A DNA stretch of 64,000 nucleotides from Globodera rostochiensis (Eukaryota; Nematoda; Chromadorea; Rhabditida; Heteroderidae): contig JAEVLN010000006.1 of the NCBI GenBank assembly GCA_018350325.1, forward strand, positions 2,246,693 through 2,310,692, written 5' to 3'. Shown one piece after another: positions 11,800 to 24,300 of the stretch; position 1 is the stretch's first letter, and every line of letters begins with the position of its first letter. The position numbers and the translations under genes are program-made. The notes under the pieces were generated by a model. The model had not been told where the DNA came from. It saw only the letters and a program-made list of their open reading frames with translations, and did no database searches.

Positions 11800-12640
11800 A
11801 AAAATACCTAAATGAAAAAAAAAATTATAACCTAAATAAAATATAAATGAATGCAACATCCCATTAACATAATTCATTATCATCGCCGCATTCACATTTC
11901 TCCGAGGGGAGAAAGGAGCACAAAACTCGGGGGGAATGGGGCTAAAAATGGAAATGCGGGGGGTGGGGGTGGGGGCGGCGGGGCGGGGGGCTGTAAAATG
12001 TATAAAATATAATATTATTACTATACAACAATGAGGAAACAGAGAAACGATGGAGACCAAAATGGATGGGACAGAGGCCGAAAATTGAGTGAGACAGTTG
12101 CGCCGTGTTGCCGTGTTGATGTGCGTGTGTGTGCGCAGAGATTGAGAAAATAGAGAAATATGTAGTGTGCTGAGATGAAGCGGCAGACGGACAGACGGAC
12201 AGACAAAGGCGAACGCTTCACGTGCTCCTCTTCTTCTTCGCCGTGAAGTTCGGCAGGTGCGTGCGTCGGCTGGCGGGAACATGGCCGGGCGTCTCTGGCG
12301 CTGGACTATGGGAGTGCCGAGATGCAGAAAATGGAGGAGAATCAGCGTGCACCTGACTGCTTGAGACAAATGGAGAGAGTGCATGCATTTTCGTGCACAC
12401 GACGCGTGCGTGCGTGGCGCTCTGCTGGTGGGGCAGCATGTTGAGAAAGTTCAGAGATGGGGCAAGACAGTCAGACAGACAGTGAGCGAATGAACGCCTT
12501 ACGTGCCGCCGGGGAGGAACGGGGGAGGCGTGCGTGGCGCTGGCTAAATATAATTGGGGAGGCGTGCGCGGCTGGCAGCAAGGCGGGAACGCATAAATTG
12601 GGGGGACTAGAAGCGGAGAACACAGAAGGCGCAGAAAGTG
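11800..12640. other. GC-rich stretch upstream of the NHR gene
   Basis: Unusually GC-rich, with GTGCGTGCG and GACAGACGGACAGAC words and short internal repeats (GCGTGCGTGGCGCT twice). No convincing exon. It lies upstream of the NHR start on the minus strand and may be promoter or 5' UTR sequence (inference). Confidence 0.4.
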
Positions 12641-12933
12641 TTGTAACTTTCTTCAACCTAAACCGATTTGGTCGAACATAATATCAAATGAAAGCTTGCG
12701 ATGAGTTAGAGTTATCATTAAGTTAAAGCTAAGTGATTGGACAATGCTTAAAAAAGTTATGGCCAAAAAGTGAAAAACTCCAAAAATGGGCCATTTTTGG
12801 AGGTTTTCTGGCCATAACTTTTTTCATAATTATCGGATCGCTTAGTTTTTGCTTATTAATTGCTTCTCCCCATCGAGAGCTTTCATTTGGTATAATGTTC
12901 GACCTAATGGGTTTAGGTTGTCGAAAGTTATAA
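12641..12933. mobile_element. About 290-bp foldback element
   Basis: The two halves are imperfect inverted repeats over most of their length. Outer phrases are TTGTAACTTTCTTCAACCTA and, reversed, TTATAACTTTCGACAACCTA; both halves carry AATGAAAGCT and the centre reads CCAAAAATGGGCCATTTTTGG. Internal phrases match the foldback at 1655-1940. Confidence 0.75.
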
Positions 12934-13394
12934 AGCATTCGGCACTCAAACACCCCTTTCGACCTTCGTACCGGTAGCCGAAGAGTGTAGTTGGCCAAGT
13001 TGGTAGGCGGCGGACGCGTTAAGAGCAAGCACAACACACAAACGAACAACAGACACAGAGAGAGAGAGAGAGAAGCAGAAGGAGCGAAATAGTGCGCGAG
13101 TGTGTGCGTGCGTGCGTGCATGTGCAAACACTCTCTAACCCCCTTTCCCCTCAGGGGGCGCATTGTTCACTTTCACTTCACACAACAGTTTTTTTTGGGG
13201 GGGGGGGGGCAACGCGTTCTTTGGTTTTTTGTGGTGTGTGTGTGTGTGTTTGTTCTTTCTTTCATTTGTTACGAGAGAAAATGTTGGTGGTTGAAAATGA
13301 CGCAAGTGAACTGAAGTGTGTGTGTGATGTGAATGGGGGGACGTGCAATTGAAAAAGGTAGGAAGCGGACATTTAGGCTTAGAGCCCGGAAGGA
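12934..13394. other. Low-complexity intergenic stretch (GA, GT and G runs)
   Basis: Contains (GA)n near 13060, GTGCGTGC runs, a long G run near 13195 and (GT)n near 13235. No gene seen. Confidence 0.6.
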
Positions 13395-13600
13395 TTAGAT
13401 CAAATCTCGATTGGTCTGTCTCGAATTAGATTCCCGGGCAAATCAGATCAAAATCTCGATCGGTCTTGAATTAGATTCCCGGGCAAATCAGATCAAAATC
13501 TCGATCGGTCTTGAATTAGACTCTCGAACCAATCTGATCAAAATTGCGATCGGTCTCGAATTAGTTTTTTGGACCGATTAGACCAAAATCTCGATTGGAT
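13395..13600. repeat. 45-bp tandem repeat with TAGAGCCCGG start
   Basis: Preceded by TTAGAGCCCGG at about 13379 and made of three to four copies of AGATTCCCGGGCAAATC plus AAAATCTCGATCGGTCT. It ends near TCAAGTCCGGGGG. It resembles TAGAG-family elements but lacks a clear right end and target duplication. Confidence 0.65.
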
Positions 13601-14721
13601 CTCCTCAAGTCCGGGGGTTCTATTTTCAAAAAGGTTTCTTTTTAATTTAAAACAATTAAAAAGGCGACAAATTTTAGAAATGCATGAAAAAGCGCCATTT
13701 TTACCAATTTTTGATATGAATAATATACAAAAATTCGTCGCAAATTCAAAAAAGCAAATTTCATTCATTCATATGGAGGTTGGGAAAATTGCTGCTGCTG
13801 TTGCTGGAGATTAGCACCGTTTTTTGGGGACGGTTGGGCAAACGCCCGGGGGGGGGGGACAGGTGAACAAATAATCACCTAAAATATATTTAATGGAGCG
13901 GGCGGGCGGGGCCCATTTTTTAGGTACAATTTTTTAAATTTTTTGAAAAAAATTTTTGCCTGGCAATAAAAATTGGAATTTTAATTTTTAAATGATCAAC
14001 GATCACACAAATAAATAGGTCAAACAACACTTTGCCAAAAATAAACTTTGTGAGATTCAAAATTGTTGACATTTTATTGAAAAATTGAATTAAATTAATT
14101 TTTCAATTAGAAATGTTTTGAATTTAAAATTTGAAATGCGAAGAACAAATGTCGCTCTAATCGGATTATATTTTGAATAAACAATTTCCATTTTCTTAAT
14201 TTTTGTGTATTTCCCCTCTCCAGCAGCCCAAATTGATCAATTCCCATCGATTTGATTCGTCGTAAAAAAGATTTACATTTTATTTCGAGACCAATTTTAT
14301 CATTTTTTTTTTCGCCAAGATTACTTTACATACCCCAATCTCTATACTAAAATAAAACATTTTAGTTTTTTAATTATTTTTCAAAGATAAATGTAGTGTA
14401 TATTGAGCTATTCGTACCAAATTTGGTGTACTGTAGTAGTGCGGTAAGACACTGAGTTGGTGTACTGTATTTACAGTAGTCATTTTGATTTTCATTTCCT
14501 TTCAAAACTTTATTTAACTCAATGAGAACAACCTTCTCGCTGTGTTCAGTGAAGCAAAAATGAGAATTGCCTCCAAAAATGGTAAAATAAATTAAATCGG
14601 TTAAGTACTAATTTGTAAGTGTGCTTTGGAGTAACTGTGAGATGACATCATGTACATAATAAAACATAATCATGTTTTAAGAATGAATTCAAATATGTAT
14701 TAAATTATAATTTTTATTTGA
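13601..14721. other. AT-rich intergenic stretch
   Basis: No coding signature found. A G run lies near 13848, and the rest is AT-rich sequence without recognisable RNA genes. Confidence 0.5.
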
Positions 14722-15075
14722 AATCAATTATTTAAAAAAACAAAAATATTTAACCAAATATTTTAATTTACTATATATTTTTAAATTTTAGACAAAAATT
14801 GTGTCACATAATGCTAAACCCTTTTCCTATAAACTACAAAACAATTATTTAAAAAAACAAAAAACAATAAAATATTTAACCAAATATTTTAATTTACTAT
14901 ATATTTTTTTAAATTTTTGACAAAATCACATAATGCCAAACACTTTTTCTATAAACACATATAAAATTTAAAAAAAACAAAAAACAAATTTAAAATGTTT
15001 AACCAAATAGATATTTTTAAATTTTTGACAAAAATTGTGTCACATAATGCCAAACCCTTTTCCTATAAACACATA
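14722..15075. repeat. About 117-bp tandem repeat, three copies
   Basis: Each copy contains TTTAACCAAATATTTTAATT, TTTTTGACAAAAATTGTG and TCACATAATGCCAAAC followed by CTATAAAC. The third copy is shortened in the middle. Confidence 0.75.
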
Positions 15076-15555
15076 CAAATAGCGCCGCCACATTCCGACA
15101 TTTGGTTTTTCGGTCCGCCAGGACGACACCTGACATTATTTTGGAAGTAATTGCTTCTTTTAGCTTTTCATTTCCGCATTACATACGTCTGGCGCCGAAT
15201 GTAAAGTTGGGGGAAGAAAAACCCCTAAGGCCATAAAAATTTAACAAAAAAAAAAGTGCCTCGTAGGACAGACAAAATTTGATTCATAAAAAAACCCTTC
15301 TGGGGACAAAAAAAAATTGTATAAAATTTTCAACAAAAATACATTAGGCCAAAAATAGAGGCCAGGAAAACCGTCTATGAGAAAATGGACCATCAAAACA
15401 ATTTAAAAAAAATCAAAATCGGGCACCGATGGGAAAAAGCAGCATAGTAGGTACATAATTAATTATTGTTTATCGTTAATGATCATCGTAAAATGTCAGA
15501 AAAAAAATTATATATTTTTGATTTGGCATGCTTTAAATGTTCGTCCCAGCCCGAA
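15076..15555. other. Intergenic stretch with a GC-richer patch
   Basis: 15076-15210 is GC-richer than its neighbours, but no frame gave a recognisable exon with splice sites. The rest is AT-rich. Confidence 0.4.
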
Positions 15556-15810
15556 GAATGATGATTATTTTAAACTCATTATGCTAATTGATACCCTCCG
15601 GCAATAATATCGATAATTATGCCTGAAGCAATGCTCGAAACACCTAATTTAGCATATAACAGGGCCTAACTAAGAATAATATGGTCTTGAAGAATGATCA
15701 TATTAAACTCATTATGTTAACTGATACCCTCCGGCAATAATATCGATAATTATTATGCCCGAGGCGATGACAAAGGAACCCTTAAATTAGCATATAGGGC
15801 CAAACCAAGA
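15556..15810. repeat. Direct duplication of about 130 bp
   Basis: Two copies of a unit holding GATACCCTCCGGCAATAA, ATATCGATAATTAT, AATTAGCATATA and GGGCC, separated by AAGAATGATCATATTAAACT. Confidence 0.75.
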
Positions 15811-15837
15811 ACCGGCGCTTCCGGTCTGAATGCCGAA

Positions 15838-15985
15838 TCCCCTCTAAGTCTTAGGCTAAGCCTAAGCTTTGTCAAAGCTAAGCTTAAGCTAGCTTAGGCT
15901 TAAGCCTTAAGCTTAGGATTAGGCTTAAGGTAGCGTAGGCTTAGGCCTAAGCCTAACAAACCCCAAGCCAGGGTGGCTTAGGCCT
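15838..15985. repeat. TTAGGC-word repeat, copy 2 (inverted relative to copy 1)
   Basis: Reverse complement carries CCTAAGCCACCCTGG, GGGGTTTGTTAGGCTTA and further GCCTAA words, as in copy 1 at 483-700. Confidence 0.65.
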
Positions 15986-17470
15986 GCACTGAAAAAGATG
16001 AATAATGCGGACCTATATGCTAGCGTTGAGATGGCACAAATTTTTCAGCGACAGGTTTGAGACATTTCAGCACCATACAACATTTTTGTACAAAAAATTT
16101 TGGTTTTCTGTCCCTTAAAACTGCTCTTAAGAAATTCGTTGAATTTTTTTCCCAAATTAAAATGGTTGAACCCCCGACATTTTTCTCCTTTTTTTTTTGT
16201 TGCTTTTGCCGGAAAGAAATAAAACTCCCGGGGCAACAACAACAAAAAAAAATTCTTTGCTCCAGGGCCCAATTTTACAACTAAAATTGTGCTCGTTTTT
16301 TTTGGGGGTGTAATTTCATCTGCTTTGGTCCCCGGTTGGTTGGGTTCTCTGTTCTTCTTTTCTCTCTCTGTTCATGTGACATTTCCCCACCCCCCCGGGG
16401 GGGGGGGGGGGAGGGTGGCATTTATATGTATAGGTTTTAATGGGTTTTTTGGAGGCGGAGAGGGGGGGGGGACAGACGTTTTGCCATAAATGCTTTGAAA
16501 TTGAGACTGAAAACACCAAAATTTGCAGAAATAAAATAAAAATAATTCCGCACTTGGGCTTGGGCATGTTTAAAACAAAACAAAAAAAAATTGAGGTGCG
16601 GTGCCGTTGAAATTCGAAAAATTTCATGATCACAAACACGATGTGATGATTGATGGCCATTGAAAACTTTTGAAGGAATTTCCTAAGTTTTCAAAACAAA
16701 AATTGGAGACGACCAAACGCGAAAAATAGGGCATTAAAATAGAAAATTGGTAACAAAATAAATAGCTAGCTATACGATTTGCAACAATTGCTTAGAAAAT
16801 GGGGAATATAATTGATGCCAATCAGGTTAGAATGGATTAAGCGGTGCCAGTTTTTCGTATTATTCCGACTTTTTTGGGCTTTCCACAGGTCACGGGAATT
16901 TTTTGAAAGCTCTTGTTGAGTAGAAACTAGAGACTCCAGCTTGGTCGAATTTCGGGATCGGATTCCGGGCCCAATCCCGAAAATCCGCAAAAATGGCAGG
17001 TCAAAATACCGACAAATTCCAATCCCGAACAATTCCAAAAAATGCGGGATTCCGAATTCAATCCCGCGAAATCCCAAGAAAATCCTGACGAGATTCCGCT
17101 CCCGTTCGATCTTTTTTAAGAACTAGGGTAGCACGGGACCGGGACTTTTGGGAATAACCGGGACTAAATTTGGTCCCGGAAGTGGCAAAAATAAAGATTT
17201 CGAAGACAAGCGAAAAACCCGGACCATTACAGTCCCATGGTGGACACTTCAGTACTAGTCCCTGTCCCGTACTTTCCTAGTAAGAGCCCACAAATGGTAA
17301 TTAGAGTGACTAGAACATTTTGTTAATTTCTTCAGAATTATTTGTGTTGTGCGAAATTTGGTGAGCGAGAATATTGGAGCCCCTTATTTGCTGTAGAATA
17401 TATCTATTTTTGGAAAAAAAACCGTGAGCCAAAAATGGCATTTTTTGGCTAAATAAATAATCAACAAAAA
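15986..17470. other. Intergenic stretch with several G-rich and CCGGGA-word patches
   Basis: No gene recognised. 16390-16475 is strongly G-rich. 16925-17130 and 17130-17290 carry repeated GGGATTCCG and CGGGACC words and look like further word-filled elements (AGGGTAGCACGGGACC to GTCCCGTACTTTCCT), but their ends are imperfect and no target duplication could be verified. Confidence 0.4.
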
Positions 17471-17474
17471 ACAG

Positions 17475-17767
17475 AGTGCCATTCTCATTCGCCGCGCCAT
17501 GGCAACACTTTGCACAGCAAGCAAATTGCCAATTTGTCTCCCATCTCAATATCCCCTCCGGGGCCGATTACGGCAATGCCAAATGCATTCTAAAGTGGTT
17601 GGCAGCACAAGCAGAGAGATTATTGGTGGCCTGGCCACCGGCTGCTGGCGGCAACTACAAAATGCCGGTGCCGCCGAGTCCAAAGAGCGCTCGCAGATTA
17701 ACACATTTTGTGGGAGATGGCAAATTAATGAATGCACAAATTGTACAAAATACAAACAACAACTACC
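17475..17767 (+). CDS. Orphan exon candidate, unknown product
   Basis: A GC-richer open stretch follows an AG at 17473-17474 and could end at CTACC|GTAACG. It would encode about 97 residues including CILKWLAAQAERLLVAWPP and SARRLTHFVGDGKLMNAQIV, with balanced codon use unlike the surrounding satellite. I do not recognise the family, and no other exon of such a gene was found nearby. It abuts the 36-bp minisatellite and could be a remnant captured at the array edge. Confidence 0.3.
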
Positions 17768-17811
17768 GTAACGGCATTTGTTTTTGGAAAATTGAAGTCA
17801 TTTGCGCGCGC

Positions 17812-19815
17812 GCTAATTGGAATAAAAAAATGGACAAATTGCGAAATGCTAATTGGAATAAAAAGATGGACAAATTGCGAAATGCTAATTGGAATAAAAA
17901 GATGGACAAATTGCGAAATGCTAATTGGAACAAAAAAGATGGTAAATTGCGAAATGCTAATTGGAATAAAAAAATGGACAAATTGCGAAATGCTAATTGG
18001 AACAAAAAAGATGGTAAATTGCGAAATGCTAATTGGAATAAAAAAATGGACAAATTGCGAAATGCTAATTGGAATAAAAAGATGGACAAATTGCGAAAAG
18101 CTAATTGGAATAAAAAGATGGACAATTTTCGAAATGCTAATTGGAATAAAAAGATGGACAAATTGCGAAATGCTAATTGGAATAAAAAGATGGACAAATT
18201 GCGAAATGCTAATTGGAACAAAAAAGATGGTAAATTGCGAAATGCTAATTGGAATAAAAAAATGGACAAATTGCGAAATGCTAATTGGAACAAAAAAGAT
18301 GGTAAATTGCGAAATGCTAATTGGAATAAAAAGATGGACAAATTGCGAAAAGCTAATTGGAATAAAAAGATGGACAATTTTCGAAATGCTAATTGGAATA
18401 AAAAGATGGACAAATTGCGAAATGCTAATTGGAATAAAAAGATGGACAAATTGCGAAATGCTAATTTGTATAAAAAGATGGACAAATTGCGAAATGCTAA
18501 TTGGTATAAAAAGATGGACAAATTGCGAAATGCTAATTGGAATAAAAAGATGGACAAATTGCGAAATGCTAATTGGAAAAAAAAGATGGACAAACAAATT
18601 GCGAAATGCTAATTGGAACAAAAAAGATGGTAAATTGCGAAATGCTAATTGGAATAAAAAAATGGACAAATTGCGAAATGCTAATTGGAACAAAAAAGAT
18701 GGTAAATTGCGAAATGCTAATTGGAATAAAAAAAATGGACAAATTGCGAAATGCTAATTGGAATAAAAAGATGGACAAATTGCGAAAAGCTAATTGGAAT
18801 AAAAAGATGGACAAATTGCGAAATGCTAATTGGTATAAAAAGATGGACAAATTGCGAAATGCTAATTGGTATAAAAAGATGGACAAATTGCGAAATGCTA
18901 ATTGGAACAAAAAAAATGGACAAATTGCGAAATGCTAATTGGAATAAAAAGATGGACAAATTGCGAAAAGCTAATTGGAATAAAAAGATGGACAATTTTC
19001 GAAATGCTAATTGGAATAAAAAGATGGACAAATTGCGAAATGCTAATTGGTATAAAAAGATGGACAAATTGCGAAATGCTAATTGGAATAAAAAGATGGA
19101 CAAATTGCGAAATGCTAATTGGAATAAAAAGATGGACAAATTGCGAAATGCTAATTGGAAAAAAAAGATGGACAAACAAATTGCGAAATGCTAATTGGAA
19201 TAAAAAGATGGACAAATTGCGAAATGCTAATTGGAATAAAAAGATGGACAAATTGCGAAATGCTAATTGGAATAAAAAGATGGACAAATTGCGAAATGCT
19301 AATTGGTATAAAAAGATGGACAAATTGCGAAAAGCTAATTGGAATAAAAAGATGGACAATTTTCGAAATGCTAATTGGAATAAAAAGATGGACAAATTGC
19401 GAAATGCTAATTGGAACAAAAAAGATGGTAAATTGCGAAATGCTAATTGGAATAAAAAATGGACAAATTGCGAAATGCTAATTGGAACAAAAAAGATGGT
19501 AAATTGCGAAATGCTAATTGGAATAAAAAAATGGACAAATTGCGAAATGCTAATTGGAATAAAAAGATGGACAAATTGCGAAAAGCTAATTGGAATAAAA
19601 AGATGGACAATTTTCGAAATGCTAATTGGAATAAAAAGATGGACAAATTGCGAAATGCTAATTGGTATAAAAAGATGGACAAATTGCGAAATGCTAATTG
19701 GAATAAAAAGATGGACAAATTGCGAAATGCTAATTGGAATAAAAAGATGGACAAATTGCGAAATGCTAATTGGAAAAAAAAGATGGACAAACAAATTGCG
19801 AAATGCTAATTGGTA
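17812..19815. repeat. 36-bp minisatellite, about 55 copies
   Basis: The unit reads GGAATAAAAAGATGGAC plus AAATTGCGAAATGCTAATT, 36 bp, so every frame without a stop in one unit stays open for long distances. Higher-order structure is visible: the variant with GACAAACAAATTGCG recurs at about 18590, 19170 and 19785, and variants with TTTTCG or AAAGCT recur in the same order. Unit variants change length by 1 and 4 bp, so no single frame is kept. I read it as non-coding. Confidence 0.9.
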
Positions 19816-20021
19816 AAAGATGGTAATTGCGAAAATAAAATCAAAAAATTTAATAAAATTGTCACACAAATAAGTATTTAAAAATAAAATGCTAATAATG
19901 AACTCAGGCTTCGGTACTTTACCGAAAAGTACCGACCGAACAAAATTTGAGTCCCAAAAAAGTACCGAACGGAAAAATTGGTAACATATATTTGAATTAT
20001 TCAACCGTTATCCGAAGTATT

Positions 20022-20170
20022 ACGTGGCTTAGTTGTTAAACTGTGAACCAAAAGACCTTATTGTCTGAGGTTCGAGTCCTCGAGTCAAATTCCTTTTTAT
20101 TATTTTTATTGAATGCCCTGCTGGTGAGAGATGTGATTGCTTGGGGTTCAAACCCCCGACTGTGTAAATA
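20022..20170 (+). pseudogene. tRNA-like sequences, degenerate or SINE-derived
   Basis: TGGCTTAGTTGTTAA matches a pol III A box, and GGTTCGAGTCC about 35 bp later matches a B box with a paired T-arm (TGAGG/CCTCG). A second T-arm-like hairpin, TGGGG-TTCAAAC-CCCCG, follows at about 20135. The acceptor, D and anticodon stems do not pair, so this is not an intact tRNA. A tRNA-derived SINE or tRNA fossils are likely. A similar A-box sequence lies on the minus strand near 52640-52700. Confidence 0.3.
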
Positions 20171-20320
20171 GTTTTTTGTGTCTTTCAACAAATTAATTTT
20201 CAAAAATTTTAACCGATTCAAAACTGTATTTACATAAAGAATTACTTTATTTTTAGCCTTCTGGATGCATTTTTTGGGCCATTTTTCTTCACAAATTCCA
20301 TCAAAAATAAAAAATTTTCT

Positions 20321-20344
20321 CGGCGGCGCCTATCGGCACCGCCG
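20321..20344. repeat. Dispersed GC-rich hairpin, copy 2
   Basis: Same 24 bp as copy 1 at 4515, preceded by AAAATTTTCT. Confidence 0.8.
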
Positions 20345-21200
20345 ATCTCCCTTCAAACTGATCCAAAAACTATTAAAATTCTTACCACTAGACAGGAACA
20401 GGTCGAATGCTGATTTTTTTAACCGCAATTTCCCAAAACTCAATTATAAATATTAATAAAGCCAAGATTTCCAAAATAAACGATTTTTTGTTAAAAAGTT
20501 ACCCTAAAAAATTTTGGTACCGAAAACCGAAAAAGTACCGACAATTTTTTTTCGGTACTTTTCGATACCGGTACTTTTTCGGTACTTTACCGAAAAGTAC
20601 CGACCGACCCTTCTGGCCGATCACTAATGTTTACGCGCTAATTATATATTTTTATTTTTTATATTCGGCGAGATCTTTTGGCACTAATTTAATTAATGTA
20701 TAAAAAACAATCACCCAACATAGTATGGCCCAAAATTCCAAAAAAAAAAAATAATGGCATACTGTATCGGTCATCAATGTACGGCAAGCAAAATGTTTTT
20801 TGGCAAATCGTTTTGTTTTTCAAGTTTCGATACGAGCAAATTCCCGTTGTCATAAAGATGGGCAGCGCGCTTCCGTCTAAAAATAATTATCACAAATTAA
20901 TCATTTAACAAAAAAAAAAAATCAAATTTCCGATCGGAAACCAACCATAAATGCCACAAGCTTACAAAAAATGAAACCTCAATATGAAAATTCGAGATTT
21001 TTCAAAAAAATCCCACCAAAAAAACTCGGCAAATTTCGTCAATCAAGATTTCGATCAAGATCTCAAAAAAATCTCATGCCGAGATTTGGAAAAATCTCCT
21101 CAACGGGATTCTCGATCGTTTGGGCACTCTCTGGATACTGTGCCAAATAAAATTAATTCCAACCAGAATGGCACAAATTTTGATGTGAGGGCATACACAC

Positions 21201-21332
21201 CAGGGATTTGTATCGTATCGTATCGTAATCGTAAATATTGGCCATATCATGTATCGTAAAAAAACGTATCGTAATTTGGTGTATCGTAAATATCGTATAT
21301 TCTGGTATTAGGAGACGATATCGAGATCCCTG
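21201..21332. mobile_element. hAT-like element, CAGGGAT family, ATCGTATCGT words
   Basis: CAGGGATTTGTATCG at one end and ATATCGAGATCCCTG at the other, with identical 8-bp flanks ATACACAC (21193-21200 and 21333-21340). The interior consists almost only of ATCGTA words. It lies at the 3' end of the peroxidasin gene. Confidence 0.8.
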
Positions 21333-24300
21333 ATACACACATACACACACACTAGGGATGGTCGGAATTCAGATTCCCGACTTTTTTGGGCTCGGAATTC
21401 CGATTTCCATGATTTTTTGAGGCCTCGAAATTCTGATTTCCGAAATTTTTTGAGGTCGTCGGCTCCCATCCCTGACACACACCTTTTGCCCTTCTCCTGC
21501 TCATTGTCGGCACCACCGGTGCCGGCCCGAGCGGAACAACTTTCATCACAACACGACATCCACATGCGCAGATTCAGCGCCGGCAACTCGTCACATGGCC
21601 GGTAGGCCAACATGTTCTGCTTGCCCATGTAGCGGAAAACATTGGGCTGAATTTTTTTTTGTTGGAATTTTTAAATTTAAAAAAAAATCGACGGACGGAT
21701 CACGCGACAATTAGTCCCTCCCCGCACCTGGATACGGTCAATGGCATCGCCGTTTGTGCACAACACTTTGGCAAGTGTTGTTTTCCGAATTTGTGCAAGT
21801 CGAAGCGGTGTGAACACGCCGTCATTCTCGTACCTGAAATTTTTTAATCAAATTTTAATTCAAAAATCTTTAACTAAAATAAATAAAAAATGCAATAAGC
21901 ATTTCAATCAGTCCAGCAATTAAAAGTGCTTCCAATTGATCACTTTTGAAAGTCTCCAACAATGATCACTGACAAAATATGCTTCCTTCCGTTGATCCCA
22001 AATGATCAATTTTGAAAATGCAATGAGCACTTAAACTTGTTTCCCTGTTCCTGATCCTGATCAGATAAATTGATCAGTTCCAAATGCTTATAAATAAGCA
22101 TATTCTTCTGATCTCAAATGATCTGAAAGGCTGTGAAAAAGTGCCAAAGCAAAAGCCTACCAAAATCGGTCGCCGTCTCTGAGCCGTCTGAACTGGTCGC
22201 CAATGATGCACGAAAAGGTGGGCCCAATCAGTGCGTCGGGCAACCGCTTCTCCACAATGCCGCCCACCCAAAGGTCAATGTTGCCCGGATGGCCGTACAA
22301 TTTGCGAAGTTGCGCAAGAACCTTTTTTTGAGTTAGGTCTATTAAAAAACTGTTTTGAATCATTTTTAAAAACATTGGCATTTGGCACATCGATGGCCAA
22401 CTGATCCCAGCTGGACGGCACGGTCAAGTTGCACAGGCGACGATATTCCAAATAACTGAACGCGCACTCAAATAATAAATTTTTTTTGAATTACAATCAA
22501 AAAAAGGACGACAAAAAATCCTAAAATTCTTAAAACAATGAATGAAAACTCGATGAATTTTCAACATTTTGGAAAATGTTTTAAAGATGCTTTTTAATGG
22601 CCGGCCCGGCTGGTACCGAAATCGCGCCAGGTTTTACGGAATTCTGGCCCCATGTCCCGGGTTTTTAGAAGCTACAGGTACTGACCCGGGATTTTTAACG
22701 CCACCCTGGCCCCTAAATCCCGCTCGCGCTTTTGTAATCCCAGTCCCGGAGTTTCCAATTTTGACAGTCTCACTATTTTTGTGCCATGCGCAACCACAAA
22801 TAAGCATCAGAAAATTGGTTTTCTTCAAAATTTACCCCGGAATGCCATGGTCTCGGCCCCGCTGGATGTTCAGGGCGGCTAAGTCCAACGACACATTGTG
22901 AGCTCGATGAAACAGTTTTTCGGTGAGTTCCTTGTTCAGCAACTGAAAATCAATCGCTTTGATCCTTGATCCAGAAACTCAGAAATTGCCTAATCGATCT
23001 CTGATCACTCATCCGCTAACTAATCAACAAAACTGGTCAATGATCTCTAATCAATCTGTGGCTTTATTTGTCTTTCTCTCCTTTCCCACCTGATCGCTCA
23101 TAGGCATCTTCAGAGGCGTGGCAAAAAGGCCCCGAAGCAACGGATCAACACCGCCTTCGGCAAGCAGTCGCTCCGGGGCAAAGAACGCCTCGTGCAACGG
23201 CAGTGGGCCCTGCGGCATTGGCTCCAACGCTTTGTCCAGCCGCTCCAACTGCGGGTTGATCAACGTGTGGCCAAAGCGGAAGGCGGCACTGGCGAACGCG
23301 TTCGACACGGACGGGTTCATCTCCGGATTGTACTGTTTGTACGGGCCGATCAGGAAGTTGAAGCCGCCCTATACAAAATTTAAAAAACTATTTATTTATT
23401 CAATCCTTAAAAAGGCAGCAAATTTAATACAATTGCCAAAAAATAAAAGCTTGACAAAAAATTACCTGTCCCAACACCAGGGGAAGCCATTCTTTGTAAG
23501 TGATGTGCTTAATAAAATTATTATTAAATTCCCGAAAGTCTTGAAAGTAATCGATAATCTCGTGAAGTGATCAATTAAAGCATTTTAATAGAGTCTTGCT
23601 TGGAATCAGACAACGATTCCGTTGCTTTTCGAATTCTCGAAGAAATTATTTGACGAAATGTGAAGGTCTCGACATTTTCAGAGATTCTAGGCTTACTCGA
23701 ACCTAAAGAGTGATTTAAACAAACAAAATCAGATCTCGTCGAGATTTAGAAATTCTCGAACCCAAATTTCGAAAAAAAAATTAAGCAAAATTTATGCACT
23801 CACCTGCAACATTGCGCCAACAATTTTGCGAGCCTTTGAAATAATTTAAAAGAATAAAAAAAAATTTAAATTGTCAATTAATTTTTTCAAATAGTTTTTT
23901 TATTATTATTTTCAGCAAAAACAATCATGACTAGGGATGGGATTTGTAGTTTTTAAACTATTTTTTCCCCTGAAAGCGCCTTGGTCTGAAAAGCACGAAA
24001 ATCATGTTTTTAGGTCACAACGATTGTTTTTCATCGAGTTTTAGCAAGTTTTTTATTTTTTAGAAACTAATTTCGACTTTTTAAGCAACTAAATTTGAGA
24101 TTTTTAGCAACTATAAATCCCATCCATAATCATGACACGATCCCACCTCATGGTAAATGCGCTCGCCATCCCAGTCCGGGTTCAGCTCCAGCAATTTTGT
24201 CGCAATACGATTGTGTTCACGCAGCCAAATGGTGTGCATTGATGTCAGGCCAACCTGAAAATTTGAATTTAAAAAAAAATTCGGAATTTTTTTTATGGTT

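Larger units (their letters stand above)
19816..21200. other. Intergenic stretch with GTACTTTTCGGTA palindromes
   Basis: 19905-19990 and 20510-20615 both hold CGGTACTTTACCGAAAAGTA words and probably belong to one word-filled element split by other sequence. The right edge reads TTCTGGCCGATCACTA, whose reverse complement TAGTGATCGGCC looks like a hAT-type end; no matching left end was found. 20985-21120 carries CTCGAGAT-type words. Confidence 0.45.

Noticed and set aside
11791..12439. Overlapping 70-200-residue minus-strand frames upstream of the NHR
   Set aside because: Low-complexity GC-rich sequence, no domain, no consistent splice links to the NHR.
17812..19815. CRISPR array, considered because of regular units
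   Set aside because: Units are contiguous, with no unique spacers, in a eukaryotic context; the same holds for 40010-40735 and 54478-60640.
17476..19816. Several 270-380-residue open frames of NWNKKMDKLRNA, or SIFLFQLAFRNL on the minus strand
   Set aside because: The 36-bp unit contains no stop in most frames, so openness carries no information, and unit length changes break each frame.
20022..20095. A functional tRNA gene
   Set aside because: A- and B-box-like sequence present, but acceptor, D and anticodon stems do not pair.
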